Shown here in pieces: positions 9,710-20,247 of a DNA stretch of 64,000 nucleotides. The notes beneath the pieces are model-generated. The model ran no database searches. It worked only from the letters and a program-made list of their open reading frames with translations, and was not told the DNA's origin. Made by a program: the position numbers and the translations under genes. Numbering within the stretch: the stretch's first letter is position 1; each line of letters starts with the position of its first letter. The DNA is from Rosa chinensis (lineage: Eukaryota > Streptophyta > Magnoliopsida > Rosales > Rosaceae), in the NCBI RefSeq assembly GCF_002994745.2, contig NC_037092.1:88388398-88452397 (forward strand), given 5' to 3'.

Positions 9710-12010
9710 CTAAACAAACCTTCTCTTCATGCTTGCCATACGCTTTGCTATCATCACATGGAACCTGTCTTGTACATTGTCTAGGAAATGGTAATATGCA
9801 TACCTCCACTTTGTCATAAGCACTAAAGGACCACAGACTCCCCAAAATCCTGTAATGAACCCAAGTGCAACAGAAACATAAAACCATGGAATTTGATGCT
9901 CCTTGGTGTCTGCATCTTGAGTGCTCATATCAGGTGCATCAGCACCCTCTGTTGTCTGACACTTATTTCGAAGTGGGGCACCACAAAGTTGATTCCCCTC
10001 AAATGCAGAAGCATTGAAACTTTGGAGTTGAGTGCTTGATGGTATTGGTCCTCCTAGATTATTGTATGAGACATTGAAACTTGATAAGAAATTAAGACCT
10101 GTGAATGATGCCGGGATTTTTCCAGACAAATGGTTCATGGAGAGATCCAGTCTCTCCATATGCTTTAGGTTAGATATCTGGTCTGGAATGTTGCCGGAGA
10201 AGTTGTTAGCACTAAGATCCAGCAGTTGGAGAAGCTGCAATTGGCCAATCTCAATAGGTATATTCCCACTAAGGCAATTGTCACGTAGGTATATTGATGG
10301 AGCGTAAAATAAATAATTGTACTGTAAAGGTTTTGCATGAACACTGGGTATATATATAGGCAATTCAATATCAGTACGATGTAGTTGAGCTGCAGCTTGT
10401 TCAGACACCAACATCGGTAGCCTGCAGAATTGCTTCGGAAGTTGTCCTGAAAGTAGGTTGGATTCCATGGATAGAGTATACAGCCTAGGAAGATTCCCCA
10501 TCCAACTTGGAATTGAGCCTGTGATTCTATTCTGATTCAGGTCCAAGATCTCCAGCATTTTGAGTTTTGATATCCACAAAGGGATTTGACCAGTAAGGTT
10601 ACAGGAACTCAAATCCAGAAGTCGAAGATTTTGGAATCCATCAAAATCAACTGTCCCAAGATCAGCCGGAAGTTCCTCGCCTACAAAACTAGATGCTAAT
10701 GATAGGACTACAAGGAATTTGCAACCCATCAGTATCTTCAATGCCTCTTTGACATTAGTCAAACGTTTGTTCCCTCCGAGTGAGAGGAAGGACAGGGATT
10801 TCAATGAAACAACATCAGACTGTATTTGAACCTCTAGATTATTATAGTTCACTCGAATTGCTTTCAAAAACTTGCACGAGTAGAGGCTTCTTGGCAAGAT
10901 ACCAAAGAAGTTATTTTTCCGCAAGTCGAGTTTCCTAAGTTGGCTAAATTTTGAAAAATTGAGCATGGAGATATCACCTCCCAAGTTGTTGGCTCCCATA
11001 CGTAGTTCAACGAGGTTTGTGCAATTCATCAGAGATAGGGGAAATGAACCTTCCAGATAGTTGAAATCAAGGATTATGTGTTTCAACTTGGAGAGCTTCC
11101 CAAGATGGAGAGGGATCACACCACTCAATTGGTTATAGGAGAGGTCAAGAGTGGTAAGGTTGGTGAGGTTGGAAATTCTATCACTCACTGCTCCATACAA
11201 TGAATTTAGAGGTAGTGAAATCTCTTCAAGTGTGGTAGAATTAAAGATATCTTCTGGAAGCGATCCTGACAGGTAATTGTAACCAGCACGGAAGACCTGC
11301 AGTTCGGAACACTTCCCCAGTCCAGAAGATATACTACCATTGAAATTATTGAAGGAAAAATCAAGGTGTCGTAACGAGGAAGAAGAAGGATGACAAATAG
11401 AGGATGGGATAGGACCTGAAAAGGTGTTGTTACTGACATTGAAACTAGTCAAATTCCAAGCTTGTTGGAAAAACGAAGATGGAATGGCACCATGTAAGCG
11501 ATTGCTGGAAAAATCCACCATCCGAATATGACTGGATGGTAGAGAAGATGGTAACACTCCAAAGAGAAGGTTATAGCTCAAATCTAGGATTTCGAGATAA
11601 TTCAAGGACAAGAAGAATTCAGTTTGGTCTAGAGAACCAGAAAGGGAGTTGTGTGAGAGATTCAAGTGAGTGAGATGTGTGAGATTTGCAAGTGATAATG
11701 ATGGAAAAATACCTCCTTTTAGTTTGAGCCCTTTGGAGGGTAACTGCAAATGGGTGACCCAACCATCTCGATTACAAGTAATGCCTTCCCAATAGCAACA
11801 ACTACTAGAAGTCCAGTTTAAGGAAGGAGAAGATAGAGTGAAGGCAATGGACAAGAGAGAAATACGTTGAGTTTGGATGCATGCATGAATATTATGCGTA
11901 AACAATAACATGAAAATGAGAAGGAAGCGGCTTAAGGATGAAACCATTGCGTGGTTTGCAGGCTGAACTAGCATTTCTTTCTTGGAGGTAGATTTAGATC
12001 GATTGCTCAC
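9710..12010 (-). CDS. LRR receptor-like protein, PSY1R/RLP2-like ectodomain, no kinase
   Basis: A 766-residue intronless frame. It has a signal peptide (MVSSLSRFLLIFMLLFTHNIHA, residues 22-43) and an LRR N-terminal cap with paired Cys (NWTSSSCCYWEGITC). About 20 LRRs follow (LxxLxLSxNxLxGxIP), then an island domain near residues 545-590 (IELPIYIPS...NYLFYAPSIYLRDN), more LRRs, and a C-terminal cap (FEGNQLCGAPLRNKC). The transmembrane helix is about residues 709-732 (YVSVALGFITGFWGVCGPLV), with a 34-residue basic tail. The island and LRR style match the PSY1R/PSKR and RLP2/RLP3 group. The TM/tail (GFWGVCGPL..KWRYAYYHFLDNVQDR) is the form found in EIX/Cf-type receptor-like proteins. Without a kinase it would act at the plasma membrane with a partner such as SOBIR1/BAK1 (family knowledge). 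No internal stop is seen. The true start may be Met13 (11974) or Met22 (11947). Confidence 0.93.
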   Translation of the reverse strand: MSNRSKSTSKKEMLVQPANHAMVSSLSRFLLIFMLLFTHNIHACIQTQRISLLSIAFTLSSPSLNWTSSSCCYWEGITCNRDGWVTHLQLPSKGLKLKGGIFPSLSLANLTHLTHLNLSHNSLSGSLDQTEFFLSLNYLEILDLSYNLLFGVLPSSLPSSHIRMVDFSSNRLHGAIPSSFFQQAWNLTSFNVSNNTFSGPIPSSICHPSSSSLRHLDFSFNNFNGSISSGLGKCSELQVFRAGYNYLSGSLPEDIFNSTTLEEISLPLNSLYGAVSDRISNLTNLTTLDLSYNQLSGVIPLHLGKLSKLKHIILDFNYLEGSFPLSLMNCTNLVELRMGANNLGGDISMLNFSKFSQLRKLDLRKNNFFGILPRSLYSCKFLKAIRVNYNNLEVQIQSDVVSLKSLSFLSLGGNKRLTNVKEALKILMGCKFLVVLSLASSFVGEELPADLGTVDFDGFQNLRLLDLSSCNLTGQIPLWISKLKMLEILDLNQNRITGSIPSWMGNLPRLYTLSMESNLLSGQLPKQFCRLPMLVSEQAAAQLHRTDIELPIYIPSVHAKPLQYNYLFYAPSIYLRDNCLSGNIPIEIGQLQLLQLLDLSANNFSGNIPDQISNLKHMERLDLSMNHLSGKIPASFTGLNFLSSFNVSYNNLGGPIPSSTQLQSFNASAFEGNQLCGAPLRNKCQTTEGADAPDMSTQDADTKEHQIPWFYVSVALGFITGFWGVCGPLVLMTKWRYAYYHFLDNVQDRFHVMIAKRMASMKRRFV

Positions 12011-12020
12011 AGGTTTGTGT

Positions 12021-12029
12021 ATTTATATA
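12021..12029 (-). promoter_or_regulatory. TATA box of the LRR receptor-like protein
   Basis: On the minus strand the sequence is TATATAAAT, about 11-19 bases upstream of the first in-frame ATG (12010). If transcription starts 25-35 bases downstream, the mRNA would begin inside codons 1-10. Translation would then start at Met13 or Met22, the latter directly preceding the signal peptide. Confidence 0.6.
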
Positions 12030-12030
12030 G

Positions 12031-13361
12031 CAGGAGCAAAGTAATGCAAGAGTAAAAGCAAAACCAAAGAAAATTATTTCACTAGGTGAAACCTTCGTCC
12101 CTTGGTTCCTAGTCTTTGCGTGGACTATGGATCGATGGTGATCCCTTTGTTGTTTGTTGTTGTAAGCTAGTGAAGATAAAGCCTTATTTTCAAGTCCACA
12201 ATGATGCCAAAGAACTAGATCAGCCCCACGCACTAACAAGTAGCTAGTGGAGAACCAGCAAGTCCAAACCCAGTCTGACCGGCATTGCAATGGTTGCATA
12301 TATACTGTTAAAAATTTCATGGCAGCCGGAAAATTAGTACGTGGCTCACTCATTATTGTTTTTACTTCAATGAAAACACAAAATTTTATTCCTAGACTCT
12401 AGAGAGGAAATGACGACTTACTTTTTTTAATAAGATAATGGTCAAATTCCCGTATTCTGATAGAGTAAAATTGACAGCATGAGGATATATATGTCTATGT
12501 ACCGTGACAAAGTTGATGTTGGTTTTGATGGCTCCAATGATTTTCATTTGTATGGAATATGGTGGCCTAATAAGGCAATGAAATTACTCCATTGAATGCC
12601 TAGCTTGATGCAAACTGGAAATGCTTCCTTAGGCCTTAGCGGTGTTCCAGATACTTTCGTTATTGGGTTAGCCACACATTTACATGTTTCCAGCAGTTCA
12701 CATGACATAACCTAAATTAATTGCTACGTGGAAATGGACGCTGGTCTTTTGAGGACTAATTAAGTTGCCTTGCTTATTTGACGCTGTTGCCTAGCAATGG
12801 TGGTTTGACAGCCTCTGTATTCACTATTATTATGTAAACATATGAGCTTATGAGATGAGGAACCTAATTAAGATCTAGTTGATTGAATACTATATATTTA
12901 ATGATGGACTCGGACACATCAATGTTCTAAAAGACTCGTTCATTTTTTGGACGGTTGAACCTTGCGGTCAATAATGGCTATGGTCGAAAGTTGAAACTGA
13001 TAAAACTATTATCATCAACCCCAACGTTCACATTAGCATGCACTAATTAACAATAGTTTTTTCGATGCTGTCCAACTTAACAGTAGTTAACACTAAGACC
13101 ATGGTCCGATTTGCACAATTAGACCAATTAGTTAATCATAAAGTCTCCATCATCCATCTCCATCCACGAGGGAGAATCAACATATATTAAATATTGATAC
13201 ATAATAACATAAAGCAATTGTTAATGGCATTTGACCAAAGAGATGCCTTGAAAATTAAAGAGCTAATTTCTTTCACCCAGTAGGCAATAGAATAGAAAAT
13301 CTAATTAGCCTTGATTGGCCTCAGAAAGCATAAAACGCTCATCACTATTTGACAAAGCATA
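12031..13361. other. Intergenic region, no gene recognised
   Basis: About 1.3 kb of AT-rich DNA between the LRR gene promoter and the CACTA element. Short frames such as the one at 12353-11994 (-) have no domain and overlap the promoter. By position the right end is the original 5' flank of the DUF761 gene before the CACTA inserted. Confidence 0.6.
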
Positions 13362-13364
13362 GCT

Positions 13365-13392
13365 CACTACTACACAAAAGGCTTCACACGAC
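13365..13392 (+). repeat. Left terminal inverted repeat of the CACTA element
   Basis: Starts CACTACTACACAAAAGGC and pairs with 25759-25786 over 28 bases without mismatch. It would be recognised by the TNP2-class transposase. Confidence 0.93.
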
Positions 13393-13640
13393 ACCTCTCA
13401 GACGACGTAACACTGTTTTCCGTGGTGTGAATAATTTCTCATTATTGAGACGACGGTTGTAAAATTTCCGTCTTCTAATATGCATTCAACCAACGGGTGT
13501 TTTTCATGCTGAAATTATGTATTGCTTCAGAAGACGTTTATAAATGGAAGCGTGGTGTGAGGTTAAATTGTAATAGAGGCCGCAAGTTTCGTACCAATCG
13601 GCACTAGTTAAATTTACTCAGCATGTAGTGTTTATACGAC
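13393..13640 (+). repeat. Left subterminal region of the CACTA element
   Basis: Contains degenerate copies, in both orientations, of words such as GACGACG, CCGTCGT/CCGTGGTGTGAA and GTGGTGTGA, matching those at the right end. In En/Spm such subterminal motifs bind the regulatory protein TNPA (family knowledge). The assignment here is by resemblance. Confidence 0.65.
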
Positions 13641-14039
13641 GCTTACTTTAAAACTGTGGTGTGAATCTATAGATTTGCAAGTTAAAATATGTTCACCGAC
13701 ATTCCCTCCCATATTTCCCTCCATTTGTCTCCCCCCAAATTTAGTTCCCTCTCAGCAGGCAATATGAGGTGGGTGGGAAAATTGAAAATTTTGAAGTGGC
13801 ATTCAGACAACAATGTGAAAAACCAGTCTAATGTCTTGTATATGCACGCATATATCGATCAACTAATTAATGGCTCATCGATCTGCCCGGCCATGTGTCC
13901 TACCTAGAACACTTAATGAAAAAAAAAGGTCCTTCCCACAACTAATGCTTAACCTAGCAGCCGCTCGACACAGCGCGCATTGCCCCAAACAGCCAAACTA
14001 TACTCGATCACAACATTGCCTCAACTATACCTCGACACA

Positions 14040-16562
14040 GCGCCTCCAAACCCCGACTCTCTCCGAATCACTCTGACTCACTCCATAGCTACCCGGACTC
14101 TCTCCGAATCACTCTGACTCACTCCACGGCCCTAAACCTTAAATCCACCGCCTCTGAAGGCCCGACTCTGGTGCGAAGCTTTCGAAGCCCCAGGTCGGAG
14201 ATTTGTCTTCGAATCTGGTAAGCCCGTCCCTAAAATTTGGGGGTTTCTGGTTTCTCAAAATCTCATTCTTTTGATTTCACAAATCATGCTTTTGATTTTG
14301 GGTTCTTCACTTTTGATTTTAGGTGTTGAGTTCGGGTTCTTCACTTTTGATTTCAGGTGTTGAGTTCGAGTTCTTCACAAATCACTCTTTTGATTTGGGG
14401 TTTTAACTAACTGGAGATTCTGATAAAGGTATATAATACCATCACTCTCATCTTTTGATTTGGGGTTTTGATTAATTGGACATTTTCCGGCCCTGACTTT
14501 GAACAAATTGAGAATGTTGTTTTGATTTTCTTCACTAGTTTAAGACGGATTTTTAATGGAAGATTTTATATCAATCTGTTGTTGTTTTTCTGGTTTTGAT
14601 AACTTTAAATGTGAACCCACTAGTGATTTGCTTTGATTTCCTTCTCCCTATTAGGCTGACGGAAGATTTCAGTGGATTGTTGTTGGACGAGAACCTAGTG
14701 GCACAAGCTATCAAGCTACTGATAGAAACGAAACATGTTCTAATATCAAATTTATCAGCTATCGGAAATGGAACGGTATGTTTTATCAGTTCTTGAATGT
14801 GTGTAACATTGTTGATTCATGATGAAAATTTGTGTCATTCAATATGCAACTTAACTACATTTCTGTGTGCAGCCTGAAGAATTAGCAGAACAGTTCTGGT
14901 TTTCGTTTGTTTTGTTCTCGGTGAAAACATTGAGTGAGAAGAGTTCTGATAATTCACAAATTGAGAGCTGCTAAGCTGAAGTATGTTGTTTGTCAATCTA
15001 CTTTTTTTTCCCCTTGTAGCTTATGTTGGTTGCTCATGATCAATTCTTCTCATTTTGTTTTTCGGTTGCTTCCAGCATTGTGGATTTCTTTAAGGAGCTT
15101 CCACAGTTTATTGTTAAGGCCGGCCCAATTTTAAGTAATCTGTATGGTGTAGATTGGGAGAGCAAACTTGAGGTATTAATTCTTCAGATTCAGTTACTTC
15201 ACGACATTGTGTTTTATGTATTTTACTTGATCACTCATGAGTGTGAGTTCTTTATTTGTAGGCAAAGGAGTTGGAGGGCAATTTTCTATACTTGAGCCTT
15301 TTAAGCAAGTAAGTGCCATTTATTTTACTTATCGCGCTTGATGTATTATACTAGGATACAAAATATTCTGCTTTTCTTTTAAGCTTTTCTGAATCTTGTG
15401 TAATGACTTTGTTTGTTTTGTAGTCTTATGTTTAACCTTGTATATATGTGATTGATTTTATTGTCTTGCACAGATCCTGCTACTGCTGCTGATTCTCAGG
15501 CAAACAAGGAAGCAGCTGATGAATGTTCTGTTTTCGTTGGGAATGTGAGTAAATTTCAATTTGTTTTGACCTCTTAGTTGGGAAGAGATGCTGCCATTGT
15601 GTAGGTACTTAGGATTGCTAGTTCAGGAATGATATAAATTAGCTTTGAAGGCATACCAGTAGATCCAATTGCATGGATGTGGTCACTGTGGTGTTATCAG
15701 ATGCATCTTTTGGTTGCAGTATTTAAAAGTTTTGTTAGATCAAGTCGTTTTGACATGGAAAAGTAAACAAAATATAAATGAGATTAACTAGACCATATGA
15801 CATTCTTTACATTATGATGCGCTTGTGATGGATTATGATTCAAGAAACTTGCATAGTAATTTCTTAGCCTACTGAGGATGACATTCTTGTATGGAAATTG
15901 ATTCTTATATCGATATCGTGTTGTGCCTTAGAAAAGAAGACAAAGGATAAGCAAACAGAAGTAAACATCGCTGCTTGGTAAGCTATCTTATTTCTAATAA
16001 CCAATAAGGCTTTATATGAGCCTAGTTTCAGATAGCAGAAACAGTAATGTATAGTTTCAGAAATTGGTTTTGATTCTCTTTATGTGTTTCTTCTTTGCAA
16101 GGGTGATATTGATTGGAAACTGAAGTTTAAAGTTGATATTGATTAGAAGGAAACTCTTAATACGCTGCTGGAAACTCAAAAGGTATTTTGCTGAATATAT
16201 GCTTGATTTATGTTTGATGGTTGCATGATTAACTGTTTTTGGTTATATGGAGATTGTAAGTTACATGATTGGCTTTGTAATTCATACATGAAGGCAATGT
16301 AATGTAGTTTGGCTGAGCATAACTCCATGAAATTGTGCGTGCAACAGTGTTACATGATTTATTGTTTTTTAAAGGAGAACAAAATTTTGATATATGTGCT
16401 GCACATGCATGTTGGGTTATATTGTTATTGGCTAGGTTAATGATGAATTTGGATTATGAATGCTTATGATCGAGACGCAGGTCTGATGAAGAATATTGTT
16501 ATTTGCATGTGTTGTGGACTTGGTAGTGATATAACTTGTTTGTTGCTGTTATTTTTGTTTAG
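14040..16562 (+). other. 5' leader and introns upstream of TNP2, with foreign exon-like pieces
   Basis: A C-rich leader contains a 42-bp tandem duplication (about 14054-14126, CTCTCCGAATCACTCTGACT twice) and ends near a donor at about 14218 (GTAAGC). Exon-like blocks follow, bounded by AG and GT: about 14655-14775, 15076-15172 ([20 protein letters not shown] in one frame), 15262-15309 and 15474-15544. They do not form one reading frame into TNP2. They may be 5' UTR exons of the transposase gene or host gene fragments picked up by the element. Confidence 0.45.
15474..15544 (+). pseudogene. Possible captured exon of a nuclear poly(A)-binding protein (PABN) gene
   Basis: Between a CAG acceptor and a GTGAGT donor the block reads DPATAADSQANKEAADECSV followed by FVGN. 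This resembles the linker and first RRM strand of plant PABN proteins (DP-[ST]-A...QANKEEVD.RSV[FY]VGNVDY). No RRM remainder follows. If correct, it is a host exon carried inside the CACTA. The match is from memory and covers only 23 residues. Confidence 0.42.
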
Positions 16563-19500
16563 ATGGATGATAGGTCTTGGATGCATGTGGATAGAAGATC
16601 TCTAGCTTATGAGTTAGGGGTGGCAAGTTTCTTGAAGTTTGCCATAGAAAATGGGAAAGATTGTAACAATATGCCTTGCCCATGTTGTAAATGTGGGAAT
16701 ATGGATGACTTTCCAATCTCTGTTATTAAGACTCATCTATATTATAATGGGGTTGATGAAAGTTATAAGATATGGAAGTGGCATGGGGAGAAAGTAGATA
16801 CAACATCGAGTAGTAGTGAAGATGTAGACTCTTGTTCGATTGAATCGAACTCGGTGGATGGGAATGTTGGGGCAGATTATAATGTAGAGATGGATAGGTC
16901 TGATGATGACAATGAGTTTTCATCAGAGTGCAATGAGTTTAAGGAGTTCGTTGAGGATGCAAATAAACCATTGTACCCTGGCTGCACTCGATTCACCAAG
17001 TTGGGTGTCCTAGTGAAGTTGTATAATTTAAAAGCTAAACATGGAATGAGTGATGCTGCTTATTCTGATTGGCTGATTGCTTTCGGGGAGCACCTTCCCG
17101 AAGGTAATGAAATCCCTACTTCTGTTTATGAGGCAAAGAAGACTTTGGGGGCATTAGGGATGGATTATAGGAAGATACATGCTTGCCCTAATGATTGTAT
17201 TTTATATAGAAAACAGTACATAGATGATACCCACTGTCCTACATGTGGAGTGTGTAGGTGGAAAGTAGGAAAAAATTCAAAGGTGAGGGAAGGTGTACCT
17301 GCTAAGGTACTATGGTATTTTCCACCTATTCCTAGATTTCAGAGAATGTTTCAGTCTACCAAAACAGCTAGTAGTTTGACTTGGCACTCCACTGATAGAC
17401 CGAAAGACGGGCTACTGCGTCATCCTGCAGATGCATTGACTTGGAAATCAGTTGATGAGAAGTGGCCTGATTTTGGTTCGGAGGCAAGAAACCTTAGGCT
17501 TGCACTATCATCAGATGGCTTTAATCCTCATAGTTCTTTAAGTAGTAAATACAGTTGTTGGCCTGTTATTCTTGTAAACTACAATCTTCCTCCTTGGCTT
17601 TGTATGAAAAGAAAATACATGATGCTAACGTTGTTGATTTCTGGGCCTAAACAACCTGGAAATGACATCGATGTCTATTTGGAACCATTAATTGATGATT
17701 TGAAGGTTCTTTGGGAGGGAGTAGAAGGAGTCTATGATGCAAGTCGAAATGAGTATTTTACTCTCAAGGCTGCACTGTTTTGGACAATTAATGACTTTCC
17801 AGCCTACAGTAACTTGTCCGGGAGTATTGTTAAAGGGTATAATGCATGCCCAATATGTGTTGAAAAGACATTACCAAAGAGGCTGGTTCATGGACAAAAG
17901 ATGGCGTATATGCGGCATAGAAGGTGGAAAGGAAGAAACCATCCTTATAGAAAGCAACGGGCTGCTTTCGATAACCACCAAGAATTTGATCCTCCTCCTT
18001 CTCCATTGAGTGGAGAAGAAGTTCTAAAAAGGATGGAAGAAGAAGTGTTAGTTTGGCCGTTTGGGAAGAAACATCCTCCTCCTCCATATAAAGGTGATGA
18101 TGATGAAAACAGACCTTGTTGGAAGAAGAAGTCGATTTTTTTTGAACTTGAATATTGGAAATTCCTTCCGGTTCGCCACTGCCTAGATGTTATGCATATT
18201 GAAAAAAATGTCTGTGATAGTCTTTTAGGGACACTGTTAAATATTCCTGGAAAAACTAAAGATGGGATCAAGGCCCGTTTGGATCTGGTTGAGATGGGTA
18301 TTAGAACAGAACTTGCACCTAATATTGATGGGCCGAAAAAAAACTGCTTACCATTGGCGAGTTGGAATCTGACCTTAGATGAGAAGAAATCCGTGTGTGG
18401 CTGTTTTTTTTGTATGAAGGTCCCTCATAACTATTGTTCTAACATTCATAATCTGGTTTCAATGGATGAGCTAAGGCTTAATGGGATGAAGTCTCATGAT
18501 TGTCATATTTTAATGCAACAACTGCTTCCTGTTGCATTAAGGGCTGTATTAGACAAGCCGGTTAGAGTTGCTGTGATCAGATTATGTCTATTCTTTACCG
18601 ACATTTGCAGCAAATCATTTGAAGTTTCTAGGCTGCCCAAAATACAGAGTGACATTGTTGAGACCTTGTGCTTGCTTGAGATATATTTTCCTCCTTCATT
18701 CTTCGACATAATGATACATTTGACTGTTCACCTAGTTAGAGAAGTGGAACTATGTGGACCAGTTTTCTATCGATGGATGTATCCTTTTGAAAGATACATG
18801 AAGGTTTGCAAGGGATACGTCCGCAATAGAAATCATCCTGAGGCTTGTATAGTAGAGAATTACATTGCCGAAGAAGCTGTTGAGTTCTTAGCAGAACGCC
18901 TATTGTCAGATCAAACGATTGGCATTCCTAAACAGCAATGTAAGGACTGCAAGCCCACCTCAGGTGCTAAAGTCTCCTCTATCTATGGCAGTGAGTTCAA
19001 TCAAGCACATCTTTGTGTTCTACAAAACATGGAAGAGTTCAGAGGCTACTTTTTGTAAGTCAAGAGATTTAATTTAGCTATTTTCTCTTCTATATATTTA
19101 TTATTCATCTCTTTACAATCACTTAGCTCATTGTTTTGTTGGTTTTTTTTTTTTTTTCTGATGACAGGGAGCATATGGAATATTTGAAGGAAGTTTTTCC
19201 TAAGTTCAAAAAGAATAAGAAGTGGCTGAAGGATAAACAAAACAAATCGTTTGCAAATTGGTTGAAGATACGGGTAAGTCGGTTTTGTAAAATGCTTGAT
19301 TTAGGTAACTGATGCTTGGTTTGAATACTTGACACTAGTATGGTTGATCTGTGCAGGTGGAGCAACAACTTAGTGAACCTGAAAACAACATATCTGAAAC
19401 CGTGCGATGGATTGCAGATGGACCAAGCCATGAAGTAGCAAAGTTCTACAGTTACAAAATTGACGGAATTCAGTTTTACACAAAGTCTCTTGATGATGTT

Positions 19501-19992
19501 CGAGCGTGTCAAAATAGTGGTGTTTACCTAGAGGCCGATACTATGCTTGTTGCTAGTGCTAGGGACAGAAATCCTATAGATGACGACATGAGCTTCTATG
19601 GGGTGATAGATGAAATTTGGGAGCTTGATTATACTCAGTTTAGCAAGCCTCTCTTTAAGTGTGATTGGGCTGAGAGTACAAGGGGTGTCAAAGTGGATGA
19701 CCTCGGTTTCACCTTAGTAAATTTGAATAGGAAAGGCCATCTGAATGATAAATTTGCTATGGCTACCTCAGTCTATCAAATTTTTTATGTGCAAGACCCA
19801 GTAGATCCTAGGTGGTCAGTTGTTCTAAGAGTCCCACAAAGGGAATTCTTGGACTTGGCACATGATGATGAGCTTGGGGACACCATAATTGATCAGCAGC
19901 CCATTACTGATAGAATGCCATGTGTTGAGAGTGAGGAGGGAGAAATAGGTTACATAAGAGTAGCCAATGAGGGGATTCTGGTTAATGAATAG
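16563..19992 (+). CDS. CACTA transposase, TNP2-like (three exons)
   Basis: The coding sequence is 16563-19054, 19168-19273 and 19357-19992 (GTAAG donors, CAG acceptors), giving about 1077 residues with no internal stop. Residues 1-80 form the transposase-associated domain (MDDRSWMHVDRRSLAYELGV; Cys-rich CPCCKCG). About 205-450 is Transposase_21, with the catalytic-type stretch LALSSDGFNPH and DIDVYLEPLIDDL. LPVRHCLDVMHIEKNVCDSL and the segment DELRLNGMKSHDCHILMQQL to FERYMKVCKGYVRNRNHPEA are DUF4218. Exon 3 carries DUF4216 (YGVIDEIWELDY...LVNLNR). The protein would bind the CACTA ends and excise the element in the nucleus. The start is the first ATG before the associated domain. Introns were inferred from frame continuity. 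Length and domain order fit autonomous plant CACTA elements. Confidence 0.9.
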
Positions 19993-20247
19993 CGAAACTG
20001 CTGTGTTTGATGAAAAAGTGTTGTTGTAATGATACTTTGAATGAACTGTTGGTTTTTGGTGTTTAATGTAATTCATATTGATGTTCTTGAAAGCAAGTTG
20101 TTTCATCCTCAATGTTGTAGTTACTTTGTGTGTATTGTGTTACAATGAATGTACTTGAAATAAATTATTCTTAATGCATTGACTTGTATTGTATTTTAGC
20201 TTGATGTTTACGTTTACGAAGTATTGACTTATCTGTATGTGCAGGTA

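Noticed and set aside
9710..12010. Receptor kinase
   Set aside because: The frame ends 34 residues after the membrane helix and no kinase motif lies downstream on the minus strand.
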